Assembly (NCBI GenBank): GCA_016717205.1 | Contig: JADKGC010000002.1 | Span: 248,001-312,000, forward strand | DNA from: Candidatus Flexifilum breve | GTDB lineage: Bacteria; Chloroflexota; Anaerolineae; Aggregatilineales; Phototrophicaceae | Direction of reading: 5' to 3' | Length of the DNA: 64,000 nucleotides | In this document: piece after piece, positions 26,944-39,035 of the stretch | How positions within the stretch are numbered: position 1 is the first letter of the stretch | Layout: every line of letters begins with the position of its first letter | Translations under genes and position numbers: made by a program | Notes under the pieces: model-generated | Databases searched by the model: none | Seen by the model: only the letters and a program-made list of their open reading frames with translations | What the model was told of the DNA's origin: nothing

Positions 26944-29900
26944 ATGAATATATGTTGTAACTGGGGAAAAATGAAATCCTTATTCAGAACATTTCTCGAA
27001 ATCCTAATCCTGCCCCTAAAACAACGCATTGCACGTATTTCCACTGCCACAGGTTCTAGAGTCTCGCCAGTCGTCGGTAACGCTGAGAAATCCTCATCAG
27101 CTCCATCATCAGAAGAGACGGAGTTTGAAGAACTCGTCACGCAATATGTTGCTGTTGAAATGTCTGATACTTATGGAACTCGTTTAGCCGCAGACGAGGA
27201 AGAAAATGTGCCCCACCTCGTACCAGAAGACTTCTCTGTCTTATCGCGATTTCTTGATCCCGTTGAAGAAAATGATGTACTTGTGGCTGATATGGATGAA
27301 GAAGTCGGCGAGGGTAAGCGACTGGAAGTTCCAACGGCCTTCGATGTGCCAGTGATTGAAATTGAAACACATCCGGAGATCGTTGAAAAACCTATTGTTG
27401 AGGCTGTGCAACCGCCACTCTTTCAGGAAATGGTTTCGCCAACCCCGACAATAGACACGCCGATAACGTCTGAACTGTTGAATCCAGAACAGTTAGAACT
27501 TAACGACGAAAGCGGAGAAGACCAAGCCGTTGACGCCTCTGCCCAAATCGATGCCCCGAGTTTCAGTGAATTGGAGTTTACAGTCTCTGATCACGAACAG
27601 CCTTCCCCAATAAGTGTCCAAGAAGATCTCGTGCTTGCAGTTGACTCCGCACCTAACATGGACAAGGCGGTTGCTCCAACTCCCGACTTGCCCAGCACAG
27701 ATGCCTTGCCGATTTTTGATGTTTCGTCTATCGAACTGATCGATCTTCCTGTAGAGGAAGCAACTCTAACTTGGAAATTGTCTGATGAAGTGCGATTTCA
27801 GTTCGATAAGCATGAACCTGAGACCTCTCTGAAGGACGAACTAGACAATTTCTTGGAACAGCTCGCAATGGGTGGAATTCGAGCATCCTTGTCCATCAGC
27901 GAAATTGAGCAACTGCTGCGCTTAGCATTTCGCCGCGTTGAGCTTATTGGCGAACTCCCGGTAAGCCGGGAAGCATTCGAGCAACTAAGCGCAATTTTGC
28001 GAGGTCGTTTCGCTCCCAATGGCCGTCGGCTTTCACTGCGCGAAGCGAATTGCCCTGCGCTTTTCTCAACAACAATGGTTTTCTGTGCACGATATTCCGA
28101 TGAAGACGCGCGCAGTTTTTGGCGCCCCTTCGCACAAAAGGTCTGGCATCTTAAGGGGACTGATCAATCCTTTCAGGTTATGTGTGCCAATTTCTTCTTC
28201 AAGTCTCGTCTATATCTTGAGGAGCGCTATAACCTGATCTTTCCCGTGATCAATCGTGGCGACGTAGTACGTCCGCTTTATCGGCATGCGATCCTGCCTT
28301 TCTATTTGCAGTCCGATTTTGCGGCATGGCTCATTCGAAACTTACGTTTGATGCAGGATGTGGCACTTGAACATTTGCCATCACAGCTTGCCGAAACTAA
28401 GCTGGACTACGAGTCGAAGAGCTTGAAGCAGTTCATTCGTGCTGAAGAGACGCGTGAAACCGCTTATCACTTAATCCGGCAGATGAAACGGGCAATCGAT
28501 CTGTTTGTTCAGGAAGGTGATAGCGAGGCTGTTCGTAGCGAGCTATCTAGCCCTATTGAACGCGAGTTGTGGGATCAGATTGCTCACGTTCTCACTCAAA
28601 CGGTAGAACGACGCGCCAGCACCCGACAGGCGCAAACGCGACTTGAATGGGTTTGGTCACTTGAAGACGATGAGATGTTTTTGCGGTTATTGAATCTGCG
28701 GGTCACTGATGAAGCGGGAAAACCTGATGTGTGTCAATGGGTCAAGCAACAGGGAATGCCAGTACATGGGGATGGAGTCACCGAGTATTTGCGTCCTTGG
28801 GAAAACGACGATGGTTGGTTGGTTGATGAAGTCTTGATTCCCGCTCCATCATCGACAGGGTGGATCTATGTCTTGTCCGAAGAGGGAGACATGCTGTACG
28901 AAAACCCTGTTCCGCCGCTGCCCACTAAACCATATATGCTGTTTCGATTGACTCAGCAGAGACAGTACGGCATCCCTGTTGATGATGCAGAGATTGCTGA
29001 AGGGGATTGGCTTTTGAGCACAGCGGCGGGAATCGCGATCCACACGGATCACGGTCAAGTCCTCACGCCGCGGGAAATTCGTGAACCAACCTCGATGCTG
29101 CGCGAGACTGCAGCTCACCGGAACGCCGAAGTGTATGAACTACATCCGCCAACTCGTCTTTTGAAAGATGGTAGTGTCATTGCAGAATGGGGGAAGAAGC
29201 AAACCACCGTCGGACAACCGAGTATCGAAGGCGATTCGCCCCTGGCAGACATATCGGTCTCTGTACCACCCGTTTTCATGAGCCGAGACATTTATCTACG
29301 TATTCCTCAATTCAATGAGAGGGCGAATCGGATCACACTTTCCCTCAAAGGCGGTGCGGTCAACTTGGTACTGCGCATGGACCGACTGCTTGAAACAGGG
29401 CGAGCAGAAGTAAGTGCTGATGAGATCGTAGTCCATCTGGGAGAACTCATCCCCGACGCAAATGCAACTTATCTCGTCAATCTGCGCCGTGACCTGCAAT
29501 CGATCCTTCCCTCGCCACTGCAATTTACACTTCTAACTGGTATCGAAGTTGCTCCCCCTAATCCCGACATCATCTATTCGCCGACATGTTTACCCTCTGT
29601 GCGAATTCAAGGCTTAGAAGCAGAACACGTTGAATTACCACAAGGCTCAACGCTACAAACGGTCGACCAAGCGCTATTCGTTGAATGGCACGAATTGAAA
29701 GACAATCTATGCAAGTTACGCTTACGTTTCTCGCACACAATCATTCCGCTGGCATGGAGTATAAACCGTGTCAATGCTTGGATAGAAGGCGTGGACGGCG
29801 ATTCGGTCTACGAAGGGCAGCTCATTGGAGTAACGCTGCGTGCTCGTGGTAATCGATACGATTCACTGCGCTGGATTATGGAGAGCGGCGACACGACGGA

Positions 29901-30947
29901 TTCTCGTGATATTACGCTCAACGCTGGGGAAGTTACGACAATCCTCTAGGTGATGATGCGTTATTCGATCAGATCAGGGGAATTGGTGGACCGGTGACCG
30001 TTAGTGCAGAAATGCGCGGGATGCGTTGGCACGTGTTCACCTATCAGGGACACAAACGGGCACGTCCGGTCGAGCCTGCTGTAGCTCCACAAGAAACTGT
30101 TGAGATAAAGAAACCGAGCTTTAAGGCGTATAAATCGGGACTCAACTTGTCGACTCCCTCTACACCAGCACGTCGCGAACGAGTTGAGATCAACGCATCT
30201 CTCGATGATAAGCACTTGATGGCGGAGCTACTGTCGAGTGTAGGTCAGAATAAACAGGTTGTATTAAAGCCGAGCGATTACGCGCGGTTGGCTAAGATGC
30301 CTGTCAGCGCTTATCTCGATGCTTCACCAAATGAACTCAGCGCTATCTGGACAGGACTTGTGCGTTTAGCAGAAGTTCATCAGACAGTGGAGTGGAAACC
30401 TCGTCCGAATTGGGCTGTAACAGTTGTAGACCGCCTGTTTACGGAAAACCAACTTCAAGCACCCAAAAGCCGCTATACCATCAACCTAGACAAATTCCAT
30501 ACCGTCGAAGGCTATCGTTTTGCGGCTGACAATTGGATCACTGAATACAGACGCAGTCGTGATGACCAGAAACAGTTGGTGAACGGAAGTTGGATTCGAA
30601 GCATGCGCTTGCTGAGGCGTGAACTGCAAGTGTATCAGAGCTTCCCAATGATCCGTTTGACGCTTGAGCTCGTTCAAGCAGTGAGCGGTGAGCCCGAAAC
30701 AGGTTTCCATTCGTCGTTACTCCACTTGGACGAAGTTGTCCTTTTGCTGGCACTTCTCATGCGCCTGAACGTCTACCATTCCCAGATCGGGATGAGGGTG
30801 CGCGCGAATGCCAACTTCACCCACAAGAATGTCCCTCAACCAGAAGATATGCTGTACACGGCAAAACAAGCGTGTCCAGCTCTGCTGCTGTGGGCCCTGA
30901 CTTGGGTAGAAACCTTCTGTGTCTACGATCAATCGCAAAGAGGCTGA
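26944..30947 (+). CDS. Large partner protein of the DUF1998 helicase, DruH-like candidate (one-base frameshift)
   Basis: Two adjacent frames (26944-29949, 1001 aa, and 29994-30947, 317 aa) join into one 1334-aa protein if one G is added to the GGGG run near 29925. The reading frame then continues NAGGSYDNPLGDDALFDQI without a stop into the second part. Residues ~30-290 are acidic, low-complexity and rich in P, E and V, probably disordered. The remainder alternates helical (residues ~300-600) and beta-rich segments with no domain I recognise. The start may also be 26971 (MKSLFRTFLE), which has GGGGA upstream. It lies four bases upstream of the giant helicase. Druantia type III pairs a similarly large unknown protein (DruH) with the helicase DruE; the same role is inferred by size and position only. 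Confidence 0.6.
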
Positions 30948-30950
30948 CGC

Positions 30951-33900
30951 GTGAATCCCATTCAACTAACTCATACTCTGCAAAATGCGCTGGTGGACTA
31001 TCTAACGACCATTTTCGATGTAAACCGAGATGGGCAAGAACCTGAACTTGCCGCCTCCATCGAGCAAGCGATCAGTGTACCTGGTGCGCTGTTTAACGGT
31101 CCGTATCTGGAGATAGCGCCACCTTATGAAGTCGGTGACTCGCTGGAAGCCCTGTGTGACCAAGGTGTGCTAACCCCGAAACTTCGTACGCTCCCCTGCT
31201 TCAAACGCAACCGTCCACTCCCGCTCACCGCGCCGCTTTACCGCCATCAGGAGAAGGCTATTCGTAAACTGTGCGCCGATCAGCGCAGTATAGTTGTGTC
31301 GTCGGGGACTGGCAGCGGCAAGACAGAGTGTTTCCTCATCCCCATTCTCAACGACTTACTGCTCGATCCCTCTCCCGGTGTCCGAGCAGTACTCATCTAT
31401 CCGCTCAACGCGCTCGTCAATGATCAGCTAGACCGTCTCCGGGTGCTACTCAAGGGAACAAACATCACCTTCGGTCGCTACACTAGTGAGTTAGCCAACA
31501 CGACGAAAGAAGCACTACGCGGCCTAGAAGATGATCCCCTTCCAAACGAGGTAATCAGCCGGGAGGAGATTCGATCCGGCGAAAAACTACCACAAATCCT
31601 CATTACGAATTACGCCATGCTCGAATATCTACTCCTGCGTCCTGAAGACTCCATCCTGTTTAAAGGTGGACGCTGGCGTTTCATCGTACTAGACGAAGCG
31701 CATTCTTACAGCGGCGCACAAGGGATTGAAGTCGCGATGCTCATTCGACGCCTGAAGCATCGCCTCAACAAAGTGCAGGGGGAAGTGCGGTGTGTGGCAA
31801 CGAGCGCTACGCTCACCAACGACAATTCCCAGACGGCGGTCGATTTTGCCAGTACTTTGTTCGATGAGGTATTTGAACCGGATGACATCATTTTTGGGCA
31901 GGTTAACGAGCAGTTTGTGCCGCATGCGTCGGCGGGCTACAGCGTAGCGCCCACAAATTATCTACATGCTGATTTTCCCGAACTACTCAAGCGACTCCGC
32001 GGCGAGACTTCTACCCCGTTGCTCGATATTGCCGTTCAGCTGAGCGAAATGGGACTTGTACCCGATAACAACCTTGATTTGAGCCAGCAAACGCCCCAAA
32101 CCCTGCTCTATCATTCGCTGCTCGGTAACCAGACACTGTCTCAACTCCGTAGCTGGATGATGGAACGGCGAGACAATCCGGCGCATGTGCGCGAAGCTGC
32201 GGAACAGGTTTTCGGAGAACTCGATTCAGATGCGCGCCTCCAAGCTTTGTATCGCTTGATCGAACTCGGTGCGATGGCGCGACCCAGCGAAGACCAGCCC
32301 TCATTACTTCCCACTCGTTACCATCTCTTTGCGCGCCCTCCACAAGGAATTTGGGTGTGTCTGAACCCGGATTGCGAGGGGCGAACGACTTCTGAAGCTG
32401 CTGGATGGTCACGTATGTTCAGTGAACGCCGCGAGACCTGTGACAGCTGTGGTTGCCGAGTTTATCCGATTGTCGTGTGCCGCGAGTGTGGTCAGGTTTA
32501 CGTGCGAATGCTGGATGAGGAACGCCGTTTTGTTTCTCCCCCTGACGAGCTGTACGGCGATGAAACGCTACGCTATTTCACTTGGAAACCAGTGCGCGAG
32601 AATCGTGGACTGGGAGAGCTTGAGGATGACGTCGAACCCACACCCGCCGACGACAAGAATTCTCAGTTCAAGCAAGAAGCAAAGCTGATTTGTTTGCGCT
32701 GCGGCTATTTCGCAGTGCGCTGTACTTGTGAGAATGACGCGGCTCATGTTCATCTGCACCTCGTTCACCAAGTTGAGAAGGATGGCAAAAACGGCACACG
32801 CGCTACACCCACTGAGCGGATGAATAAGTGTTGTCGGTGTTATAGCAAATCCATGGAGGGTACGGAAATTGTCACGACCATTAGTGTAGGTGGTGTGACG
32901 CCATTGTCCGTGCTCACCTACGAGTTGTACCGTGAACTGCCGACATCAACCGACGAACTCGTCCGTGAGAAACCAGGCGACGGGCGAAAGCTACTCACCT
33001 TCTACGATAATCGACAAGGCGCGGCGCGGTTCGCTGCATTCTTGCAAGATATCGTCAATACGCAGAACTATCGACACATTCTCGTTCAGGCTGTCAGAGA
33101 GCACCAAGCGGAGGAAGATTACCTGCCCAGTATTGATTCAGCTGCGCGCCGCAGCGTCAAATTGGCGTGGGAAAAGCGGATCTTCCACAACGACCCGGAT
33201 ACCGAGGTTTGGCGCGATAACACACAACGCATGACTGGGGAACAGCGCGAATCCTTGAAATCGCGGGTGATGCTCCGCTTATTTGCTGAATTTACCACGG
33301 GGCGAGACGAACGCCAGTCGCTAGAGAAGTTGGGTGTGATCGGAGTCTCGTATTTTGAGGATGATCAGCTACCTGATTTTGCTGCCCTAAGCGAACAAAT
33401 TGGTTTGAGCCCTGATGCAACGAAAGCATTGATCGAGTATCTGCTTGATGACGTTCGCAAGCGCAAAATTATCACCTTACCTCGTGGAGTCGAAGCGAAC
33501 GATCCGGTTTTTGGACGGAACAAATGGAATGATAAGTTAGTACGCAAATCCAGCGGTGGTTCTCAAGAGCAATCTTGGGTCGGTACGTCCACGCATCCAT
33601 CATATCGGAGACGGTTGGTTGCGAATATGCGTCGATATTTCAAGCGTCCAACCGACGATCAAGCAATTGATGCTGTACTCATCGCCATCTGGGAATGGCT
33701 AATCGATGAGAATACGGCACTCTTCAAAAATGTCGGGAGCGGTGGCTATCAACTCAAGCATGATCATATCTTTTTTCGCACCGATATGGACTGGTATCGC
33801 TGTGCTAGCTGCCAGAGGTTGTACTGTCGCGGTAACGCGCTTCCGTGCCCACATCCCGATTGCGGCGGTCAGCTTGAATTATACGATGTCAGCGAGCGAC

Positions 33901-36755
33901 AGGAAGAAAACTACTTTTACGGAACGTATCAGCGCCATGTTATCCCCATGCGTGTTGAAGAACACACAGCGCAGCTTGACTCGGAAAAAGGGCGGAACTA
34001 TCAGGATGGATTCCGTGATGGCAGCATCAATGTCTTGAGCTGCTCTACCACGTTCGAGATGGGGATTGATCTTGGGGATTTGCAGGCGGTCGTGATGAAT
34101 AACGTTCCGCCAACCGTCGCCAACTATCGTCAGCGCTCTGGTCGGGCGGGAAGGCGCACCAGTGGTACAGCTTTTATCCTCACATGGGCATCAGAACGAC
34201 CGCATGATCAAAATTACTTCCGCAATCCGCCAGAAATCATTCGCGGACATGTCCGGATCCCTTATATTGCGCTCGATAACCCATTCATTCGTCAGCGCCA
34301 CATCAATGCATTGTTGTTGAGCAGCTATCTCCGTTACCGCAGTGACGCTGGACATGGTGAGCTTGGACAGGTTGGCGGGTTCTTCGATGCGCAGGGGAAC
34401 GGAGGACAGCCGCATTATGTAGGGCTGGATACTTGGCTTAAACTGCGTCATGGGGAGATCCGCGCTTTGATCGAGGCGATTGCTCCATCGCTTGCCCCAG
34501 CTGCCGACATTGTGACTTGGATGGATGCTTTCAAGTCCGATATGGCAAAAGTCAATGAGAATTACCAAACCGTCACCAGCTACTATCGCCAGCAAATCGA
34601 ACGACTCCGCATTTCGACGGACTTTACGAATGCAAGTGCCAGCAAAAACGCGATAGCAGAGATTCAGCATTTCAACAAACTGCTTGACCGGCTGCAAAAA
34701 GACTTCCTGATCAATCACCTCAGCGGACGCGGTGTGCTCCCGAGCTATTCTTTTCCGCTCTACACGGTCGAAATGCAGCTTCCTGCCAATATCCGCGACA
34801 GTGAACATTTGCGTTTGGAACGAGATTTGCGGCAGGCGATTCGCGAATACGCGCCGGGATCAGAGGTTGTTGCCGATAAGCGTATCTGGCGGAGCGGTGG
34901 GTTGCAGTTCTACCGCGATACAGTAAGGGATCGGGAATACCGCATTTGTCCGACATGTAACAACCTACATATCGCCCATGCGGATGGCATTCCGCTTACA
35001 GATGGCGATCAAGGCTGTCCTGTCTGTCATGAAAAAGCCGCGAGACTGATGCGCTTTGTCACACCAGATGGCTTTCGTGCTGATCGACACAAAAGCGGAA
35101 TCGCTGCACGCCAGTATGTTCAGATTGCCCCCTCAAAGATGCGGTCGGGATTGCTGCCCGCTTCGGTGACAGCTGAACAATTGCAGGGAAACATGATCTA
35201 TTCAGCATACGAACGTACAGGACAGCTCCTCTATGTCAATGAAGGGAGCGGTCGCGGGTTCCGTACCTGTTTGGGGTGTGGCACGCTAGTGCCTTACAAA
35301 GAGAAGCGATGCAAAACTAAGGACTGCCCCGGTGCGCCTCTGTCAGAAGTCGCGCTCGGCCACGTCCAAGGTACCGATACGCTTCATTTACGTTTCATTG
35401 GACAAGCGGATTTCCCTATTCCCGCTCCCACTGCCTCGTCATTTTGGTTATCGCTGATGACGGCACTGATACATGGTGCAAGCCGTGCGCTTCAAATCGA
35501 GCGACGTGACATCGACGGAGTGCTAACTCCTCGCGCTCGCAGTGCATACCAATGGGAACAAACTATTGTGTTGTACGACAACGTTCCCGGCGGTGCAGGG
35601 CATGTTAAGCAAATTCAACAAGAGCTACCTAGTGTCTTGCGGGAAGCACTGCGCATTGCCAACTGCACGGACTGCGCGCCCGATACCAGCTGCTACCACT
35701 GTCTGCGTGACTACAATAATCAGATCTATCACAGTCAACTACGACGGGGAATAGTCGTGCGTTTCCTCGAAGTCTTACTACGCGATTTTGAAACTGTATC
35801 GCAGGCCACAACAGGTGCGGGGCAGGTCATCGCTGCAAATCTACCACACTGGCTGATGCGACAGTTGGAAGCTGCTCAGCAACAGGTTGTGCTAGCTGCC
35901 AATTCCATCACGTTAGAAACGCCTTTGGCGGTAGGTCGCCACTGGCTTGATCTATTGCATGATCTCATACAGCGCAGAGTCGCCGTTGATCTGTATCTAG
36001 AGCGACTGCCCCAGGAAAACGCGGCAGAGTACAGCATTGCGCGGCATCTACAGATATTGATGGAACGCGGATTGCGACTATGGAAAATCGATACTCTGCC
36101 CGACTGGCAAGTCGTTATTGATCCAAAACTTGCCGACACCCGCCGAGCAGTTGCACTTGCGATGCAAGGAAGCTTCGATCTGGGTGCTATGAGCGGCGCG
36201 ACAGGACTGCTTACGACGATTCACCCACAGGGAGTTGCTGCTGGTATGCAAGCAATCGCAGACGCTCGTGCCAAGTCAGTTAACATTCGCCAACTTGATC
36301 CGCCCGAGAACACGCAGGTGATCAATATTCGGATGAATGAACGCATCACCGAAGGGGCGTTGTTTGGAACGGTGTTTGCACGTCCAGTGAAGAGGATGTT
36401 GGTCAATGATCCATATTTGTACGATCATGAGCGGATCGTACAGCGGCTTGGTGCCTATATGAAACTGGCTGCACAAGGTGGCGCGCTCGAGCACGTTCAA
36501 GTGATCACGAAACGTGCCGGACAATCGGGCAATCCTGGTTACGGAGCAGATCAAGAGCGTGCGGAGACTGAACTCAATCGCGCATTCGGCGGAGTTGTGA
36601 CGTTCAAGCACAGCCAGCCACAACACGACCGTTTCATTGACATAGAGCGGGTTGACGGATCGAGAGCAAAGATCATCATCGGGCAGGGCTTAGATTTTAT
36701 TCAGCCGGATGGACGCGCTAAACAGACGTATGTCGTCATTCAAGAACTCTCGTAG
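30951..36755 (+). CDS. Giant DEAD/DEAH helicase with DUF1998 and PLD-like C-terminus (DruE/DISARM-like)
   Basis: This 1934-aa superfamily-2 helicase starts at GTG, four bases after the upstream stop. Motif I is SSGTGSGKTE near residue 120, motif II VLDEAHSYSG near 247 and motif III VATSATL near 284. Helicase-C motifs are TTFEMGID near 1033 and YRQRSGRAGRR near 1060. Several CxxC pairs form zinc ribbons at ~470-500, ~575-640 and ~945-970. A DUF1998 module at ~1530-1610 contains YDNVPGGAGH and CYHCLRDYNNQ. The last ~150 residues (LVNDPYLYDH, then QHDRFIDI near 1890) resemble a PLD-type MIT_C domain. The fused helicase-DUF1998 layout and length match DruE of Druantia; DISARM has the same parts as separate DrmA and DrmB proteins. 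It is predicted to act on phage DNA. Confidence 0.88.
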   Translation: MNPIQLTHTLQNALVDYLTTIFDVNRDGQEPELAASIEQAISVPGALFNGPYLEIAPPYEVGDSLEALCDQGVLTPKLRTLPCFKRNRPLPLTAPLYRHQEKAIRKLCADQRSIVVSSGTGSGKTECFLIPILNDLLLDPSPGVRAVLIYPLNALVNDQLDRLRVLLKGTNITFGRYTSELANTTKEALRGLEDDPLPNEVISREEIRSGEKLPQILITNYAMLEYLLLRPEDSILFKGGRWRFIVLDEAHSYSGAQGIEVAMLIRRLKHRLNKVQGEVRCVATSATLTNDNSQTAVDFASTLFDEVFEPDDIIFGQVNEQFVPHASAGYSVAPTNYLHADFPELLKRLRGETSTPLLDIAVQLSEMGLVPDNNLDLSQQTPQTLLYHSLLGNQTLSQLRSWMMERRDNPAHVREAAEQVFGELDSDARLQALYRLIELGAMARPSEDQPSLLPTRYHLFARPPQGIWVCLNPDCEGRTTSEAAGWSRMFSERRETCDSCGCRVYPIVVCRECGQVYVRMLDEERRFVSPPDELYGDETLRYFTWKPVRENRGLGELEDDVEPTPADDKNSQFKQEAKLICLRCGYFAVRCTCENDAAHVHLHLVHQVEKDGKNGTRATPTERMNKCCRCYSKSMEGTEIVTTISVGGVTPLSVLTYELYRELPTSTDELVREKPGDGRKLLTFYDNRQGAARFAAFLQDIVNTQNYRHILVQAVREHQAEEDYLPSIDSAARRSVKLAWEKRIFHNDPDTEVWRDNTQRMTGEQRESLKSRVMLRLFAEFTTGRDERQSLEKLGVIGVSYFEDDQLPDFAALSEQIGLSPDATKALIEYLLDDVRKRKIITLPRGVEANDPVFGRNKWNDKLVRKSSGGSQEQSWVGTSTHPSYRRRLVANMRRYFKRPTDDQAIDAVLIAIWEWLIDENTALFKNVGSGGYQLKHDHIFFRTDMDWYRCASCQRLYCRGNALPCPHPDCGGQLELYDVSERQEENYFYGTYQRHVIPMRVEEHTAQLDSEKGRNYQDGFRDGSINVLSCSTTFEMGIDLGDLQAVVMNNVPPTVANYRQRSGRAGRRTSGTAFILTWASERPHDQNYFRNPPEIIRGHVRIPYIALDNPFIRQRHINALLLSSYLRYRSDAGHGELGQVGGFFDAQGNGGQPHYVGLDTWLKLRHGEIRALIEAIAPSLAPAADIVTWMDAFKSDMAKVNENYQTVTSYYRQQIERLRISTDFTNASASKNAIAEIQHFNKLLDRLQKDFLINHLSGRGVLPSYSFPLYTVEMQLPANIRDSEHLRLERDLRQAIREYAPGSEVVADKRIWRSGGLQFYRDTVRDREYRICPTCNNLHIAHADGIPLTDGDQGCPVCHEKAARLMRFVTPDGFRADRHKSGIAARQYVQIAPSKMRSGLLPASVTAEQLQGNMIYSAYERTGQLLYVNEGSGRGFRTCLGCGTLVPYKEKRCKTKDCPGAPLSEVALGHVQGTDTLHLRFIGQADFPIPAPTASSFWLSLMTALIHGASRALQIERRDIDGVLTPRARSAYQWEQTIVLYDNVPGGAGHVKQIQQELPSVLREALRIANCTDCAPDTSCYHCLRDYNNQIYHSQLRRGIVVRFLEVLLRDFETVSQATTGAGQVIAANLPHWLMRQLEAAQQQVVLAANSITLETPLAVGRHWLDLLHDLIQRRVAVDLYLERLPQENAAEYSIARHLQILMERGLRLWKIDTLPDWQVVIDPKLADTRRAVALAMQGSFDLGAMSGATGLLTTIHPQGVAAGMQAIADARAKSVNIRQLDPPENTQVINIRMNERITEGALFGTVFARPVKRMLVNDPYLYDHERIVQRLGAYMKLAAQGGALEHVQVITKRAGQSGNPGYGADQERAETELNRAFGGVVTFKHSQPQHDRFIDIERVDGSRAKIIIGQGLDFIQPDGRAKQTYVVIQELS

Positions 36756-36781
36756 GACTGCAGCATTGAAGGAAAAGCACT

Positions 36782-38753
36782 GTGGCAAAAGGTTCGGCTA
36801 AATCAGACGCAGCTTACACTGGCACTCTTTTCGGCGATGTAGAGCGTCTACATGTCGTGAAAGCGAAATTTTCGGAGGCGTCTCAAGCTGGCTTGAGTGA
36901 CCTTCTAATGGGTTACAACCGGATACGCGTCTTGACCTACTCCAGCAGCATAACACTTGTTAATCAGGTTGCTGAATTTGTAGACGAGATGGAGATTATC
37001 TTCGGACGTGAAGACATCATCAACCGGATGGCGCATTACGTTGCCTATCAAGATAACCTAATTCGGGAACTCAAACAGGAGTTTAAGGGGAAAGATTACA
37101 TCCGCCGGAAATTGGACGCGGGCAAAATCCATTTGTATGTGGTACAGGGGATGATCTCGCACGAAAAGCTGTTTCTGCTGGATGGTGAAGCGGGTACACG
37201 TGTCATCAGCGGTTCAGCCAATTTCTCCGAAAAGGCGTTCTCTGGCAATCAAAACGAGAGCTTCATCTGTTTCGATAATGATCCTGCCGCATGGGATTTC
37301 TTCACTCAGAAATACGAACGTATTCGCGAAAGATCGAGTATGAGTATTGCCAAGCGTGCTGTTCTCGATGAGGAATTCGACATTGAGCAGCTTCCGGTGT
37401 TCGATCCTGAAAAACTCGAGGGGACAACGCCCCAGTACATCATTATCGAGGAGAGAAGCCCCGAAGGCGACGATTGTCAACAAACTCGTGACGCCGCGTA
37501 CTCCCAAGCAGTACGAAGGACTAAGTCAGATCATCACAACCGATAAAGGCGTGGCTCGGCTTGATCGTCAAATACGAGTACGTGCAGTGCAATATGTGAA
37601 AAGCAATACGCGCTCTCAAGAAGAAAACCCCGAAGAGTACCTCAGCCTTTATCCAGAGTCGCGCCGGGCGGTGCTTTCCGGGAAGGAACTGGATTTAGAA
37701 CCGGAAGTACCAGATGTACGACGTGATGTCGCCTTGATGTTGGAATACTTCGAGGGTTTTGAGCAATTTCGCGGCAACACCACTAAGTTGGCTCACGATT
37801 ACTTCACTTTTATGAGTTGGTTGTACATCTCGCCATTCATCTGCGATTTTCGTAATCGTGCAGAAGCAAGTTTGGACGATGACTCCGACAAACTTGATTA
37901 TCCTGTTTTCGGTCTGCTGTACGGCAAAAGCAACTGTGGCAAGTCGGAATTGATCAAGTGGTTGCTGTTGTCAATGTTCCAGCGCGAGGGCTTTTTGCCG
38001 AATGACTGGTTCACTAAAGGGCAGATGGCTGGGCTACGCGAACAAAACCGACGCTATCCGATGGCGTTCGATGACATGGATAAGACGCGCTTCGGCAACC
38101 ACGCAATCCCTCTGATCAAAGAAGACTATATCGGACTACCCGAATATCCAGTGGTGGTGCTATCGATGAATGCGGATAAGGATACGTTTGAAAGCGAAGT
38201 TCGGAAACGTTGCCTTATCATCTATACGGGCGCATCGTTGCCCGATCATACCGGGGAAAGCCGCGCACTTGGTTCGAAGCTCAAGCGCATGAAGCGGAGT
38301 CTAGGCGACGCCCTTTATCGGGAATACCTACGCCGCGTGATGGACAACTTGGAAGCAAAACCTCCGAAGGATATCTTGGCCTTTTCATCGGAAATTTTGT
38401 GCGATATTTTCGCTGAGCACTCAGATGAGCCACTTCCAGCATGGTGCGAACTGACGACAATGAATCGCTACGTGCAGACCAAGCATGACAAGGTTAAAGA
38501 CGAACTGCGGAGCTATATCCAGCATTCGCCGGACGCGTGGAGCGAAAATGCAGGCAACCTTGTCTTACGGCTGGAAGATATTCACCAGATTCGCAAGCTC
38601 GCCAAAGATGTACCAGACTACCTGATCAATTCGGTCTCCGGCAACGCGCTGATCTTCCTGCGCGACGAGTTTGAGGAATTCATGGAGGAACCTATCTTCG
38701 CCAAGACGCGTCGTCGTTGGTTATTCCCGTTCCGCAAACGCGCCAAGAAATGA
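36782..38753 (+). CDS. Phospholipase D-like nuclease fused to P-loop ATPase (one-base frameshift)
   Basis: The N-terminal frame (36782-37546) has one PLD motif: H127-x-K129-x4-D134 in SHEKLFLLDG, followed by ISGSANFSE. A second frame (to 38753) continues it if one C is removed from CCCC near 37463, giving SPKATIVNKLVTPRTPKQ and a 656-residue protein. The C-terminal half is a P-loop NTPase with Walker A LLYGKSNCGKSELIKW, Walker B MAFDDMDK and a sensor-like VVLSMNADKDTFESEVRKR. One PLD motif implies a dimer. DISARM includes a PLD protein (DrmC), but fusion to an ATPase is not typical of it. It follows the giant helicase by 26 bases in the same operon and is the probable nuclease of the system. 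Confidence 0.75.
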
Positions 38754-39035
38754 GGCTCGGTAGGTTTTCCAATAAACACGTGCTCCAAATGCCAACTTAA
38801 GGAGTGTATATCAAAGTTGAAGGTAGCTTCTTGAGTTCGAAGATCGGTCGGATATCGAGTGTTGAGAGATGCCGGTTATGGTTTCCTGCCGTGCCCATCT
38901 GCCATGATAGTTTCACGCGATACTTCACGTTAATTGAGGCAAACCCTACATCAAACACCCCATAGCATAGTCGGCACAGGCAGAGTCTGCTGCACGGATC
39001 GTCGATGCAGCAGGCTTGGTTCAAGCGAGCAAAGT
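38754..39035. other. Convergent intergenic region between PLD-ATPase and mcrC
   Basis: A hairpin CTGCTGCA (38987-38994) / TGCAGCAG (39006-39013) may terminate one or both converging operons; there is no T-run. A minus-strand frame of 80 codons (38797-39039, ending LKKLPSTLIYTP) overlaps the end of mcrC and may be the tail of a lost gene, but I see no support for expression. Confidence 0.35.
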
